DNA of 64,000 bases from assembly GCF_009939295.1 (NCBI RefSeq), contig NZ_WVIC01000022.1:1-64000 (forward strand), given 5' to 3'. The position numbers and the translations under genes were made by a program. Of the stretch, positions 10,909 to 19,053 are shown one piece after another. Under the pieces are notes generated by a model. It saw only the letters and a list, made by a program, of their open reading frames with translations. It was not told the origin of the DNA and made no database searches. This DNA comes from Petrachloros mirabilis ULC683. GTDB lineage: Bacteria; Cyanobacteriota; Cyanobacteriia; Thermosynechococcales; Thermosynechococcaceae. Each line of letters starts with the position of its first letter. Positions within the stretch are counted from its first letter, which is position 1.

Positions 10909-11523
10909 ATGACCTCTTCCTCTCTTTCTGCTGAGCAACATCGCCTGAAGATGCAACGCCGCAAAGAAGTTCAGGATCAGCGGATCGCCAATTGCATTGC
11001 AGAGAAGGGGTTAGTCATTGTTCACACGGGCAATGGCAAAGGCAAAACCACTGCCGCTCTAGGAATGGTCATGCGCTCCCTTGGACATGGGTATCGGGTG
11101 GCGATTGTGCAGTTCATCAAAGGTGCTTGGGAGCCTGCCGAGAAGGCAGTTCTTGGCCAGTGGTCGGATCAGCTAGTGTTTCACGCTATGGGAGATGGCT
11201 TTACCTGGGAAACCCAAGACCGCGATCGCGACATCCAAAGTGCTCAAACCGCCTGGGAAAAGGCTCTGAGCTATATTCTGAACCCTGAGTACAAGCTGGT
11301 TTTGCTCGATGAAGTGAACGTAGCTCTGAAGCTCGGTTATCTAGAGCCCAATGCGGTGGTGCAGGGATTGGCTCAGAAGCCAGAAAACACCCATGTGATC
11401 CTCACAGGACGGGGCGCTCCGTCGGACTTGATTGCGGCTGCCGATCTGGTCACTGAAATGACGTTGGTCAAGCATCCGCTACGGGAGCAAGGGGTTAAGG
11501 CTCAGCCAGGGATTGAATTTTAA
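10909..11523 (+). CDS. cobO: Cob(I)alamin adenosyltransferase CobO/BtuR
   Basis: Transfers the adenosyl group of ATP to cob(I)alamin or its corrinoid precursors. 204 residues from the Met at 10909 (MTSSSLSAEQ); an earlier in-frame Met at 10876 would add 11 residues untypical of the family. P-loop GNGKGKTT, Walker-B-like LVLLDEVN, and the conserved NTHVILTGRGAP segment identify it. It is not next to other cobalamin genes, though cbtB lies 9 kb away. Confidence 0.93.
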   Translation: MTSSSLSAEQHRLKMQRRKEVQDQRIANCIAEKGLVIVHTGNGKGKTTAALGMVMRSLGHGYRVAIVQFIKGAWEPAEKAVLGQWSDQLVFHAMGDGFTWETQDRDRDIQSAQTAWEKALSYILNPEYKLVLLDEVNVALKLGYLEPNAVVQGLAQKPENTHVILTGRGAPSDLIAAADLVTEMTLVKHPLREQGVKAQPGIEF

Positions 11524-11675
11524 TCTGATTTGAATCTGGATCTGATCGGTAGGTCGGGGGGTATGCCTTTGAGTCCCAGATGCGGTGGGGCTGACCATCT
11601 TTAGGGGCAAGACAGCTACCCTAGAAGAAGATGCCATGCTTTACCCAACCGGGCAAGCGCTTTCTCCTAGGAACC

Positions 11676-12893
11676 ATGGATATTCTTGAAAGCATCAAAA
11701 TGGCGGCAGCCACCTTGACGGCCAACCGCCTTCGCAGCAGCCTCACGATGTTGGGAATGGTGATTGGCAATGCATCGGTGATTGCCATGGTGGGGGTCGG
11801 TCAGGGTGCCCAGCGCTATGCAGCCAGCCAGTTTGAATCTTTGGGAACCGATGTGTTGTTCATTGTGCCGGGGTCTCCCCAGGCGCGGGGTCGCTCCTTT
11901 GATATTCCCCGCACGCTGGTGTGGGCCGATGCTGAAGCCATTGCAACTCAGGTGCCCACGGTGCGGGCGGTCGCTCCCCAGCGGCAAACCCAGACTTCTA
12001 TTATTTACCGTAACCGCAATACCTCTGGGTTGGTGGTAGGCACCACGGAAGACTTTGCGCCAGTTCGGAACTTTGAGGTTGAGCGGGGACGATTTTTAAC
12101 CCCCCTAGATGTGCAGCGCGCTAACCAAGTGGCAGTTCTAGGGGCGGAAATGGCGGAAAAACTCTTTGGCTCGGACAACCCTCTCGGTGAGTCGATTCGG
12201 ATTCGAGGCTTGAGTTTTCAGGTAATTGGGGTTCTGCAAGCTAAGGGGTCATTTTTGGGCGACAACCAAGATGATGTGGTAATTATTCCGCTCCCGACGA
12301 TGGCGAGTCGGATTACGGGGGAAACCTCACCCTATGGCACTGAACTCACGTTCATTACACTTTCGGCTGTGGATCAAGACAGTATGGGGGCGGCAACGTT
12401 CCAAATTACAAATTTGCTGCGCCTCCGCCACAAAATTGTGGATGAAGATGATTTTACAGTGCGATCGCAGAAGGAAGCCCTGGAAATCATCGGTAATGTG
12501 ACAGGGGCTTTGACTATCATGCTGGCTGCGATCGCAGGCATTTCCCTCTTAGTCGGTGGCATCGGCATTATGAACATCATGCTCGTGTCAGTCACCGAAC
12601 GCATCCAAGAAATTGGACTGCGTAAAGCGATTGGGGCAACCCAAGACGACATCTTGATGCAGTTCATGATTGAAGCAATTATTTTGTCGGCAGTTGGGGG
12701 GGCAATTGGCACAGTTGTCGGCGTGGGTGGTGTCCTCATGGTAGGGGTGCTAACCCCCTTAGAAGCAGGAGTTTCAATTCCCGCCGTGCTTTTGGCAGTT
12801 GGGGTTTCAGGTGCCATTGGCTTGTTTTTTGGGGTTGTGCCTGCCCGCCGTGCCGCTCAACTCGATCCCATTGTGGCGCTCCGAAGTGCCTAG
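11676..12893 (+). CDS. MacB/FtsX-type ABC transporter permease
   Basis: 405 residues from the Met at 11676 (preceded by TAGGAA); an upstream Met at 11631 is less likely. Layout typical of MacB-family permeases: one N-terminal helix (about 22-45), a large periplasmic domain (about 46-270), then three helices in the C-terminal 150 residues with the conserved GGIGIMNIMLVSVTERIQEI segment and REIGLRKA-like motif (QEIGLRKAIGA). Such proteins work with an ATPase (MacB/LolD type) and often a periplasmic adaptor in export; neither is adjacent here. Confidence 0.88.
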   Translation: MDILESIKMAAATLTANRLRSSLTMLGMVIGNASVIAMVGVGQGAQRYAASQFESLGTDVLFIVPGSPQARGRSFDIPRTLVWADAEAIATQVPTVRAVAPQRQTQTSIIYRNRNTSGLVVGTTEDFAPVRNFEVERGRFLTPLDVQRANQVAVLGAEMAEKLFGSDNPLGESIRIRGLSFQVIGVLQAKGSFLGDNQDDVVIIPLPTMASRITGETSPYGTELTFITLSAVDQDSMGAATFQITNLLRLRHKIVDEDDFTVRSQKEALEIIGNVTGALTIMLAAIAGISLLVGGIGIMNIMLVSVTERIQEIGLRKAIGATQDDILMQFMIEAIILSAVGGAIGTVVGVGGVLMVGVLTPLEAGVSIPAVLLAVGVSGAIGLFFGVVPARRAAQLDPIVALRSA

Positions 12894-12990
12894 GCAAGCA
12901 GCAATTCTCAATATTTTTGGGCTCGCCTTAGCAGACTAAATAATCTGTCAGCTTTGTTTTGAAGGATCGATGAGTGCCCAGAAGTTGATG

Positions 12991-13046
12991 GGGGTTAAAT
13001 TTTGAGGGTCTGCGACCCCTCAAAATTTTCCTGACGGAACACTAAG
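12991..13046. terminator. Hairpin repeat downstream of the permease gene
   Basis: AAATTTTGAGGGTC (12997-13010) pairs with GACCCCTCAAAATTTT (13014-13029), leaving a 3-nt loop. It could end the permease transcript, 100 bp after its stop. A diverged inverted copy of the same block including the flank CTGACGGAACACTAAGG lies at 6326-6380, so it is also a repeat. Confidence 0.55.
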
Positions 13047-13485
13047 GTCTGTAGAGTCCCAAAGTATGACGCACTTCCCAGCAGCTCCATCTTTATTGGT
13101 AAAAGCCTATGACCTTGAGATAGCGCAATCTCAGAGGCTGTCATCAAAGTATTGCCATGCTCTACATTTGCCCCCCAACCCCGATTCTAGGGGCTTTGAT
13201 CACTCTTAAGTCCCCCAGAATGGGGGATTTATAGGGTGGGTGCAAGGTGTTAGAAACTTTTCAAACCGCCTCTCAGGGACGGCTACCACGAAGGGTTTAG
13301 ATCACCCAGAATAAGTGCGTAGAAACACTTGATCTTACAGTTCTAGTCACTTTTGGTTATAGGACTTTTAGTTAGTCTAACAATTAGGGAAAAGCATCCC
13401 GTTTTCAAAAATCTTCAATAAAGATTTGAAAATCAAGATGCTCAAACCATCAATTTGTTTTCTATCACTTAAAGGAACAGCAAAA
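13047..13485. repeat. AT-rich gene-free space with a hairpin repeat (13165-13275)
   Basis: No gene seen before the RiPP precursor. The block at 13165-13275 holds paired C/G runs (CCCCGATTCTAGGGG, TCCCCCAGAATGGGGGA) and the tail GGTGCAAGGTGTTAGAAACT. It is a close relative of 53366-53474, over about 105 bp. From about 13320 the sequence becomes markedly AT-rich, and the precursor promoter should lie here. Confidence 0.6.
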
Positions 13486-13878
13486 ATGACAACCTTAAAC
13501 CCAAAAACTTCAGCTAAACTTTTGCTGATTTTAGCCAGCCTTATCCCAGCTATTTTAGTAGCAGGAGAGGGATTTGCCATGTCTTCTCCGACATTGCATT
13601 CAGATCAGGCTGTCAATTCGGAACCTACCTTGCAATTTTCAGAATATACAGCAACAAAATTGCAATATTTTGATATGGAGTCCCAGCCATCAGCAAAACC
13701 TTTTGTTCGAGAAAATGGTCCTAGTTTTGTACGTAGTATTAAACCTTTTGTTCGAGAGAATGGCCCCAGTTTTGTGCGTCGTGCTCAAGCAGATGGACCT
13801 AATGTTCCCTATGCTGCATCGCCACTCTCAGCTGTCGAGATCTTTGCTGCACTTCAAGAGCAGGTAGATTTTGGCTAA
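13486..13878 (+). CDS. Candidate RiPP precursor with two near-identical core repeats
   Basis: A 130-residue protein from the Met at 13486 (AAAGGA nine bases before; an in-frame Met at 13426 is possible but weaker). Residues 10-31 form a signal-peptide-like hydrophobic stretch, 32-70 a polar linker, then KPFVRENGPSFVR at 71-83 and again at 86-98 (15-residue period), and a 30-residue tail ending QEQVDFG. Each repeat contains two F-V-R tripeptides. A radical SAM enzyme gene follows on the same strand, separated by the 108-bp element. A signal-like leader, repeated aromatic-containing cores and an adjacent maturase fit a radical-SAM-modified peptide of the cyclophane type; this is inference. I do not recognise the exact family. 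Confidence 0.72.
   Translation: MTTLNPKTSAKLLLILASLIPAILVAGEGFAMSSPTLHSDQAVNSEPTLQFSEYTATKLQYFDMESQPSAKPFVRENGPSFVRSIKPFVRENGPSFVRRAQADGPNVPYAASPLSAVEIFAALQEQVDFG
13696..13785 (+). repeat. 45-bp tandem repeat coding for the RiPP cores
   Basis: Two 45-bp units (13696-13740, 13741-13785) encode KPFVRENGPSFVR plus two variable residues (SI, RA). Most differences within the 13-residue core are silent third-position changes, which suggests selection on the peptide. Confidence 0.9.
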
Positions 13879-13897
13879 TCGTTAACATCTCAGGAGA

Positions 13898-14005
13898 TAT
13901 AGCGGTTTACAGATCAATGGAGTACATGGGGTGCAGGGGGCGCTGCCCCCTGCGTGGGGGTTCCACCCCCACACCCCCTACCCCACTCAGGTGAGAGCCG
14001 CAATA
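13898..14005. repeat. 108-bp inverted-repeat element, copy B
   Basis: Same element as at 3487, with the left end TATAGCGGTTTACAG intact and the right end changed to GAGCCGCAATA. The central hairpin reads GGGGGCGCTGCCCCC. It lies between the RiPP precursor stop (13878) and the maturase start (14082), and transcripts reading through would fold into a strong stem. Confidence 0.9.
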
Positions 14006-14081
14006 AGGTGATTTTGAAATGAAAAAACAAGACAAAATTCATCTTATCTCCGGAAAAATATTTATTATAAGGAGAAATTTC

Positions 14082-15269
14082 ATGTCAACTGAACCAAAAG
14101 TTACGGAAAAGAAAGTTGTAGATTTTGTCATCAAGACATCAAAATTTTGTAACCTTCGCTGTCGTTATTGCTATGAGTTTAATGATTTAGGCAACCGTGA
14201 AATGATCTCATCCACGCAGCTTGATCAAATGTATCATCATATTGCTGATTATTACGGTGCATTAGATCATCCCACAGAAATTAATTTTGTCTGGCACGGT
14301 GGAGAACCGCTAATCCATTCACCCGAATTTTACTGGAAAACCTTTGAAAGTCAAAAAGAAATTTTTAGAGGCCGATCAGTTTCTATCATAAATTCTGTCC
14401 AAACAAACCTCACAGTTTTAGATGAAGCCCGTCTTCAGTTATTAAAGACTGGATTTGATAGTGTTGGAGTTTCGCTCGATCTCTTTGGAGGACTCAGGGT
14501 AAATCAATCGGGGCGAGATTCTGTCGCGCTTGTTCTTAAGAATTTAGATCGGCTTCAGGCCAAAAAGATTCCCTTTGGTTGCATTACGGTTTTAACCCAA
14601 CTCAATCGCCCTTATATAGAAGCAATTTTTCGCTTCTATGAACAGATGGAAGTTTCATTCCGAATTTTGCCGCTGTTTAAGGGAGCCTTTGATAGCCAGC
14701 ATATTGGATTTGAAATAACACCTTATGAGGTATTAGAAACCTATAAAACCCTAGTTGATTTGTGGTTTGAAAGTGATCGCTTTGTCATGGTTCATCCCAT
14801 TGTGGAGCATATTGAACAAGCTTTGCGTCACCGTTGCGATCGCAGCCGTGTGACCCTTTACGATAAGCGCCAATGGGAGTCCATTTTCTTGGTCAATACA
14901 GATGGGCAAATCTACAGCTATGCGGATGCTTATGCAGGGCCAAGCCAAGGCAATATTTTTACCACCCCAATGGAAACCTTGCTGAATGGAAAAGCCCATC
15001 AACTCGTAATTCAAGCAGCTGAAGATCGATTGCGCTCAACCTGTCATCACTGTCCCTACTTGGGAAGTTGTGATGGCTATCCCGTGGCAGAGGGAAGTGT
15101 TGAGTACAACGAGTATGACGAACAGGGGGCAATTCGTTGCATTGTGACCCATGGGATTCTCCGCCACATAGAAGAGCGATTAGATCAAGCAAGACAAGCC
15201 GGAATGGCAGAGCTCCCAACAGAGCACTTTACCCATTGGGAAAAATCTGCCCTTAGCTGTGCGGTGTAA
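14082..15269 (+). CDS. Radical SAM peptide maturase (candidate cyclophane-forming, SPASM-like)
   Basis: 395 residues from the Met at 14082, preceded by AAGGAG at good spacing. The radical SAM cluster motif is CNLRCRYC (Cys 23, 27, 30), followed by the SAM-binding WHGGEP (71-76) and VGVSLDLFGGLRV (128-140). The C-terminus has Cys 321, 324, 330 and 353 (CHHC-x5-C), a partial SPASM-type auxiliary cluster site; the usual next Cys after C330 is missing (CDGYPV). The VSLD-FG-RV / FG-ITVLT pattern resembles maturases that crosslink Phe/Tyr side chains in multi-core peptides, but this is from memory. It likely acts on the precursor at 13486. AT-rich codon use suggests acquisition by transfer. Confidence 0.85.
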   Translation: MSTEPKVTEKKVVDFVIKTSKFCNLRCRYCYEFNDLGNREMISSTQLDQMYHHIADYYGALDHPTEINFVWHGGEPLIHSPEFYWKTFESQKEIFRGRSVSIINSVQTNLTVLDEARLQLLKTGFDSVGVSLDLFGGLRVNQSGRDSVALVLKNLDRLQAKKIPFGCITVLTQLNRPYIEAIFRFYEQMEVSFRILPLFKGAFDSQHIGFEITPYEVLETYKTLVDLWFESDRFVMVHPIVEHIEQALRHRCDRSRVTLYDKRQWESIFLVNTDGQIYSYADAYAGPSQGNIFTTPMETLLNGKAHQLVIQAAEDRLRSTCHHCPYLGSCDGYPVAEGSVEYNEYDEQGAIRCIVTHGILRHIEERLDQARQAGMAELPTEHFTHWEKSALSCAV

Positions 15270-15729
15270 GAACACCCGTAAGTCGCAGTCTCTAATCATT
15301 ATGCCCGTCCTTACAGAAGTGAGACGATACCTTCAGGGAAAAATTAGCCTCTTCTCCGGTGTCGATTTCAACGTCGATCTTGAAAACGGCTTGAATGGAA
15401 CCTGTGACTTTATCCTTACCCGCTCATCAGAGCAGTTCTTTATTACTAAGCCCGTTGTCACCATCATCGAAGCCAAACGCGAAAATATTCCATCTGGTTT
15501 AGGACAATGTATTGCCACCATGATTGCCGCCCAACGCTTCAATGAACAAGAAGGCGAACCCATTGATACTCTCTATGGAGCGGTCACCACAGGCACGGAC
15601 TGGAAATTCTTGAAACTAATTCAGAAAATGGCCTACATCGATAGCAGCAACTACTTTATTAGCGAAGTAGACAAAATTTTGGGAATTCTAGTCTCAACCC
15701 TTCAGCCCGAACTCAGTCCTGTCAGATGA
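15259..15729 (+). pseudogene. N-terminally truncated conserved cyanobacterial protein (nuclease-like DUF)
   Basis: The frame overlaps the end of the maturase gene and gives up to 156 residues; 143 from the Met at 15301. The text (VRRYLQGKISLFSGVDFNVD, CDFILTRS, VTIIEAKRENIPSGLGQCIA, LYGAVTTG) recalls a cyanobacterial family of ~200-residue proteins with a PD-(D/E)XK-like D...EAK core. Members normally have ~60 more N-terminal residues, and the remaining residues before Met (KNTRKSQSLII) align with the family just where the maturase gene ends. So the gene appears to have lost its 5' part, probably when the upstream island arrived. A shortened but working gene cannot be excluded. Confidence 0.55.
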
Positions 15730-15850
15730 GGTATACCCCATATTTCGTGACCTACCCATTGTTGAGCTGATACCCAAACTCATACAGCTATCTCCCGCCC
15801 GGCCAATGCTTCATACCCTGAAAGCTCAACTTCAGTCCCGTCTGGGCTGA
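15722..15850 (+). pseudogene. Possible remnant of another gene's 3' end
   Basis: A frame different from the upstream gene reads as plausible protein for ~42 residues (EVYPIFRDLPIVELIPKL ... LKAQLQSRLG) up to a TGA at 15848. There is no start codon context. It looks like a leftover C-terminus, but the length is too short for certainty. Confidence 0.3.
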
Positions 15851-15997
15851 ACCCTGTGATTGATTGCAAAGGCCGAAGGCATAAGAAGCTTATATTCTCA
15901 ATCATCTAAATTGAGAATAATTATACTTTTCAAGAGCAATATGCACCGTGGCAACATTACAGTATTCTCGAAATGTTGTACATTAACCCAATCACCT

Positions 15998-16522
15998 ATG
16001 AAAGGACTTTTTGATCAGGTTGTGGGGGCTCTGAATAACCCCAACCAGCAGGCCAATCCAAATCAAATCGGCAGCATCGTGGGTGCCCTCCAACAGGTGA
16101 GCAATACCCCAGGTCTTGATGCTAATACTACACAAGCGCTGGTCAACGTTGTGGGCAACCATGTGCGCACTGCCCTAACCCAACAGCAACAGAGCAACAA
16201 TCCCACCCAGGCAGAGAATTTAGTCAGTCGTTTTAGTGGCACAGGTGCTAACCCAGAGGCGGTTCAATGTGTCTTAGGTGAGAAGGAGACTCAAGCCACT
16301 ATTGAAGATGGGGCTCGGGCGACAGGGCTGAACCCAGCTACGGTGCAGGCGCTTCTGCCAGTTTTAATACCGCTGGTACTCAACTTTTTGCAAACTGGCG
16401 CTAGCACCCAAAACCAAACGGGTTCTAACTCTGTTCTTCAAAGCTTTTTGCAGGGTAGCGGCAGTGGCTTTGATATGGGCTCGGCGCTGTCTATGGCCAG
16501 CCAGCTTCTCCAGTCTCGATAG
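15998..16522 (+). CDS. DUF937-like protein
   Basis: 174 residues from the Met at 15998 (MKGLFDQVVGALNNP). Low-complexity, rich in Gln, Asn, Gly and Ser, with a central stretch (GLNPATVQALLPVLIPLVLNFL) typical of the DUF937 family, whose function is unknown. An in-frame Met far upstream (15860) would add 46 residues from an AT-rich leader and is unlikely. No signal peptide is seen. Convergent with the epimerase gene, 10 bp apart. Confidence 0.7.
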   Translation: MKGLFDQVVGALNNPNQQANPNQIGSIVGALQQVSNTPGLDANTTQALVNVVGNHVRTALTQQQQSNNPTQAENLVSRFSGTGANPEAVQCVLGEKETQATIEDGARATGLNPATVQALLPVLIPLVLNFLQTGASTQNQTGSNSVLQSFLQGSGSGFDMGSALSMASQLLQSR

Positions 16523-16532
16523 ATTTCACCAG

Positions 16533-17732
16533 TCAGGGGGAAATGGCGCGTGTTACATCTGAGGTGCTGAGTGCCTCAAACTGCTGCCAGCATAGGTATA
16601 GGGCACGCGGTACATGGAAACATCCCTTCCACTTTCCCCCCTTAAGATTCAAGAAAGGCTGGCCGCATCGGTTCAGATAGCCATACCATTCGCCATAGTC
16701 TGGGTCAGGAAAATGAGACCAGGTGTAATCGTGGAGCTGCTGGTACCAAGTCCAGCAGGCGGGGCGACCCGTGAAGCGGTAGGCCATGGCTAGGGCGACC
16801 AAGGATTCCAGATGAACCCACCAGAGTTTTTGATCCCATTCCAACTGTTGGGGGGGGTGCCCCTCGGCATCCAGGAAGTAAAACAGCCCCCCATGCTCAG
16901 GATCCCAGGCGAAGTTTAGGGTGTTCAAAATTACATCCACGGCTCGATTTAGGGTCTCGGTGTCTTGGCGGCGATGGGCAATGTCGATCATGAACCACAT
17001 GGCTTCGATGCCATGGCCAGGGTTAATCAGACGCCCCTCAAAGCAGTTAACATGTTGGCCTGCGGGGGTGACGTTTTCGTAGAGGAGGCTGCGATCGCCA
17101 TCCAAAAAGTCTGTCATGACCTCAGCCACAGTCGCATCCAGAACTTCCGTCAGCTCTGCCTCAGAGAGTAACCAGCTCATTTCTAGTGACAAATTTGCCA
17201 GAATCATAGGCACAGCCAAGGATTTGAGCGGACGGGTGTCGGGATACACTTTGTTGTATTGCCCCTTGGGGTTATGCTGCCGACGCAAAACCGTTTGATA
17301 GGACTGACGAGCCACGTCCTTAGCCCAATCTTCACCAGAAGCCAGAGCATACTTGCTAAAAGCCATGGCTGCAAAGCAGTCTGAAAAAATGTTGTAAGGC
17401 TGGACAAGGGGTTGACCCGCCCGGTTGAGGGCAAAGTACCAATTGCCCTTTGCATCCCGACCTTGGCGAGCCAGAAACTTAGCACCATGGGCGGCTAGCT
17501 GCAACCATTCAGGTCGGGGGTCAACGTGGGTGTAGAGCATGGAAAACAACCACACCTGCCGATTTTGCAACCAGATAAACTTATCGGTGTCGTAGACTTG
17601 GCCTTGACGATTCAAACAGGTAAAGTAGCCACCCTGCTCCCAATCAGGGGAATGCTGCATCCAAAAGGGGACAACGTTGTTCAAGAGTGTGTCTTGATAC
17701 TGTTGCGCAAGCGTAGAAAATGAGACATTCAT
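16533..17732 (-). CDS. N-acylglucosamine 2-epimerase family protein
   Basis: 399 residues from the Met at 17732 ([13 protein letters not shown]). (alpha/alpha)6-barrel family that epimerises N-acetylglucosamine or isomerises cellobiose/mannose. Typical segments: [28 protein letters not shown] with the catalytic His, and [13 protein letters not shown] near the end. Length fits the AGE family. The substrate cannot be read from sequence. A strong hairpin separates it from the S1 gene upstream. Confidence 0.85.
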   Translation of the reverse strand: MNVSFSTLAQQYQDTLLNNVVPFWMQHSPDWEQGGYFTCLNRQGQVYDTDKFIWLQNRQVWLFSMLYTHVDPRPEWLQLAAHGAKFLARQGRDAKGNWYFALNRAGQPLVQPYNIFSDCFAAMAFSKYALASGEDWAKDVARQSYQTVLRRQHNPKGQYNKVYPDTRPLKSLAVPMILANLSLEMSWLLSEAELTEVLDATVAEVMTDFLDGDRSLLYENVTPAGQHVNCFEGRLINPGHGIEAMWFMIDIAHRRQDTETLNRAVDVILNTLNFAWDPEHGGLFYFLDAEGHPPQQLEWDQKLWWVHLESLVALAMAYRFTGRPACWTWYQQLHDYTWSHFPDPDYGEWYGYLNRCGQPFLNLKGGKWKGCFHVPRALYLCWQQFEALSTSDVTRAISP

Positions 17733-17830
17733 TGGGAATTCAGGATTTGAGAGGTGCTTAGCCTGACGAAGCAAAGGGAGGCTTAAGGGAAACTCCTTTT
17801 TACCTCAAGTAAAATTATCACTTCAGAGCC

Positions 17831-17862
17831 AAAAGGGGGGTAGACCCCTCTACCCCCCTTTT
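17831..17862 (-). terminator. Rho-independent terminator after the S1 gene
   Basis: A perfect 14-bp stem, AAAAGGGGGGTAGA / TCTACCCCCCTTTT, with a CCCC loop. It lies 28 bp after the S1 stop codon on the minus strand and ends in T residues in either direction. Confidence 0.88.
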
Positions 17863-17889
17863 AGTCAATGTAAAAGAATGACGGTGAGG

Positions 17890-18861
17890 CTAGACCGTCA
17901 CTTCCGTCACTTCTGTCACTTCCGTATCTACGTCAGAGACCGTCATGACGACTTCTTCTTGCTGGGGCTGTAGCACCTTCTGGCGATACTTCTCAGCCAT
18001 CTCCTCAGCCATTTCGTAAACCACCTGTGGATTCTTGACCATATCTCCAGGCTCGGGTTCCAATTGCTTGGTTGAGAGTGAAATTCGACCCCGTTCTGCA
18101 TCCAGGTCAATAATCATCACCTTGAGCTGATCATTGACATTGAAGACACTGTGAGGGGTGTCGATGTGGTCGTGGGAAATTTCGGAAATGTGCAGCAGTC
18201 CGCTGACACCACCAATGTCGATGAAGGCTCCGTAAGGCTTGATGCCGCGCACGGTACCGATGACCACTTCGCCCACTTCTAGCCGATTCATCTTGCGCTC
18301 CACAAGGGCGCGACGATGGCTGAGCACCAGACGATTGCGCTCTTCGTCCACTTCCAGGAACTTTAGGGGCAATTCTTCCCCAATTAGATCTTCTTTGGCG
18401 GCACGGGTACTGATGTGAGAGCCTGGAATAAAGCCGCGCAATCCTTCGATGCGAACTAGGGCACCGCCACGATTGGTGGCAAACACGGCTGAGCGGACGG
18501 TGGCATCTTCGGTTTGGAGTTGGCGGACTCGCTCCCAGGCTCGCATGTACTCAATGCGACGAATGGACAGGGTAAGCTGTCCATCTTCATTCTCGTCAGC
18601 CAGAATGAAGAACTCACGGGTCTCGTTAGACTGCAACACCTCTTCAGGGCTGTCGATGCGGTTGATCGACATTTCTTGAATGGGGATGTAGGCAGCAGTT
18701 TTGGCACCAATGTCAATCAGGGCACCCCGGGGTTCCAGGCTGAATACCGTCCCAGCTACCACGTCGCCGGGATTAAAGTGGTAGTCATACTGATCCAGTA
18801 GGGCGGCAAAATCTTCGTGGGTGAAGCCAACATCTGGCACTTTTATTTCCTGATTGAGCAT
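17890..18861 (-). CDS. rpsA: 30S ribosomal protein S1 (three-domain cyanobacterial type)
   Basis: 323 residues with three S1 RNA-binding domains: about 31-100 (GDVVAGTVFSLEPRGALIDIGAK), 120-185, and 200-270 (GEVVIGTVRGIKPYGAFIDIGG). This three-domain length is usual for cyanobacterial and chloroplast S1 (E. coli has six). The C-terminus ends in a triple EVT repeat encoded by 9-bp DNA repeats near 17895-17925. Acts in mRNA binding at the ribosome. An extended AT-rich leader lies upstream of 18861. Confidence 0.93.
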   Translation of the reverse strand: MLNQEIKVPDVGFTHEDFAALLDQYDYHFNPGDVVAGTVFSLEPRGALIDIGAKTAAYIPIQEMSINRIDSPEEVLQSNETREFFILADENEDGQLTLSIRRIEYMRAWERVRQLQTEDATVRSAVFATNRGGALVRIEGLRGFIPGSHISTRAAKEDLIGEELPLKFLEVDEERNRLVLSHRRALVERKMNRLEVGEVVIGTVRGIKPYGAFIDIGGVSGLLHISEISHDHIDTPHSVFNVNDQLKVMIIDLDAERGRISLSTKQLEPEPGDMVKNPQVVYEMAEEMAEKYRQKVLQPQQEEVVMTVSDVDTEVTEVTEVTV

Positions 18862-19053
18862 GCTAAAGGTTTCCTAGTTAATCTCTCCGTAATACTGATG
18901 CCTCCTTTCTCTGTCGGTTGTGACCTGCAGTAGGAGCGCACAAATGACATCTAGACGGTTCCAGATGTCATTCTAGCTAATTTGCACACTAGATCTATTT
19001 ATCTTAGCTCAAGTCAGAAGCCCTTACATGCCATTTCAGGGGATTTGGAGGGA

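Noticed and set aside
13574-13867. Alternative frame over the RiPP precursor
   Set aside because: No ribosome site; the precursor frame has silent differences between repeats, which marks it as the coding one.
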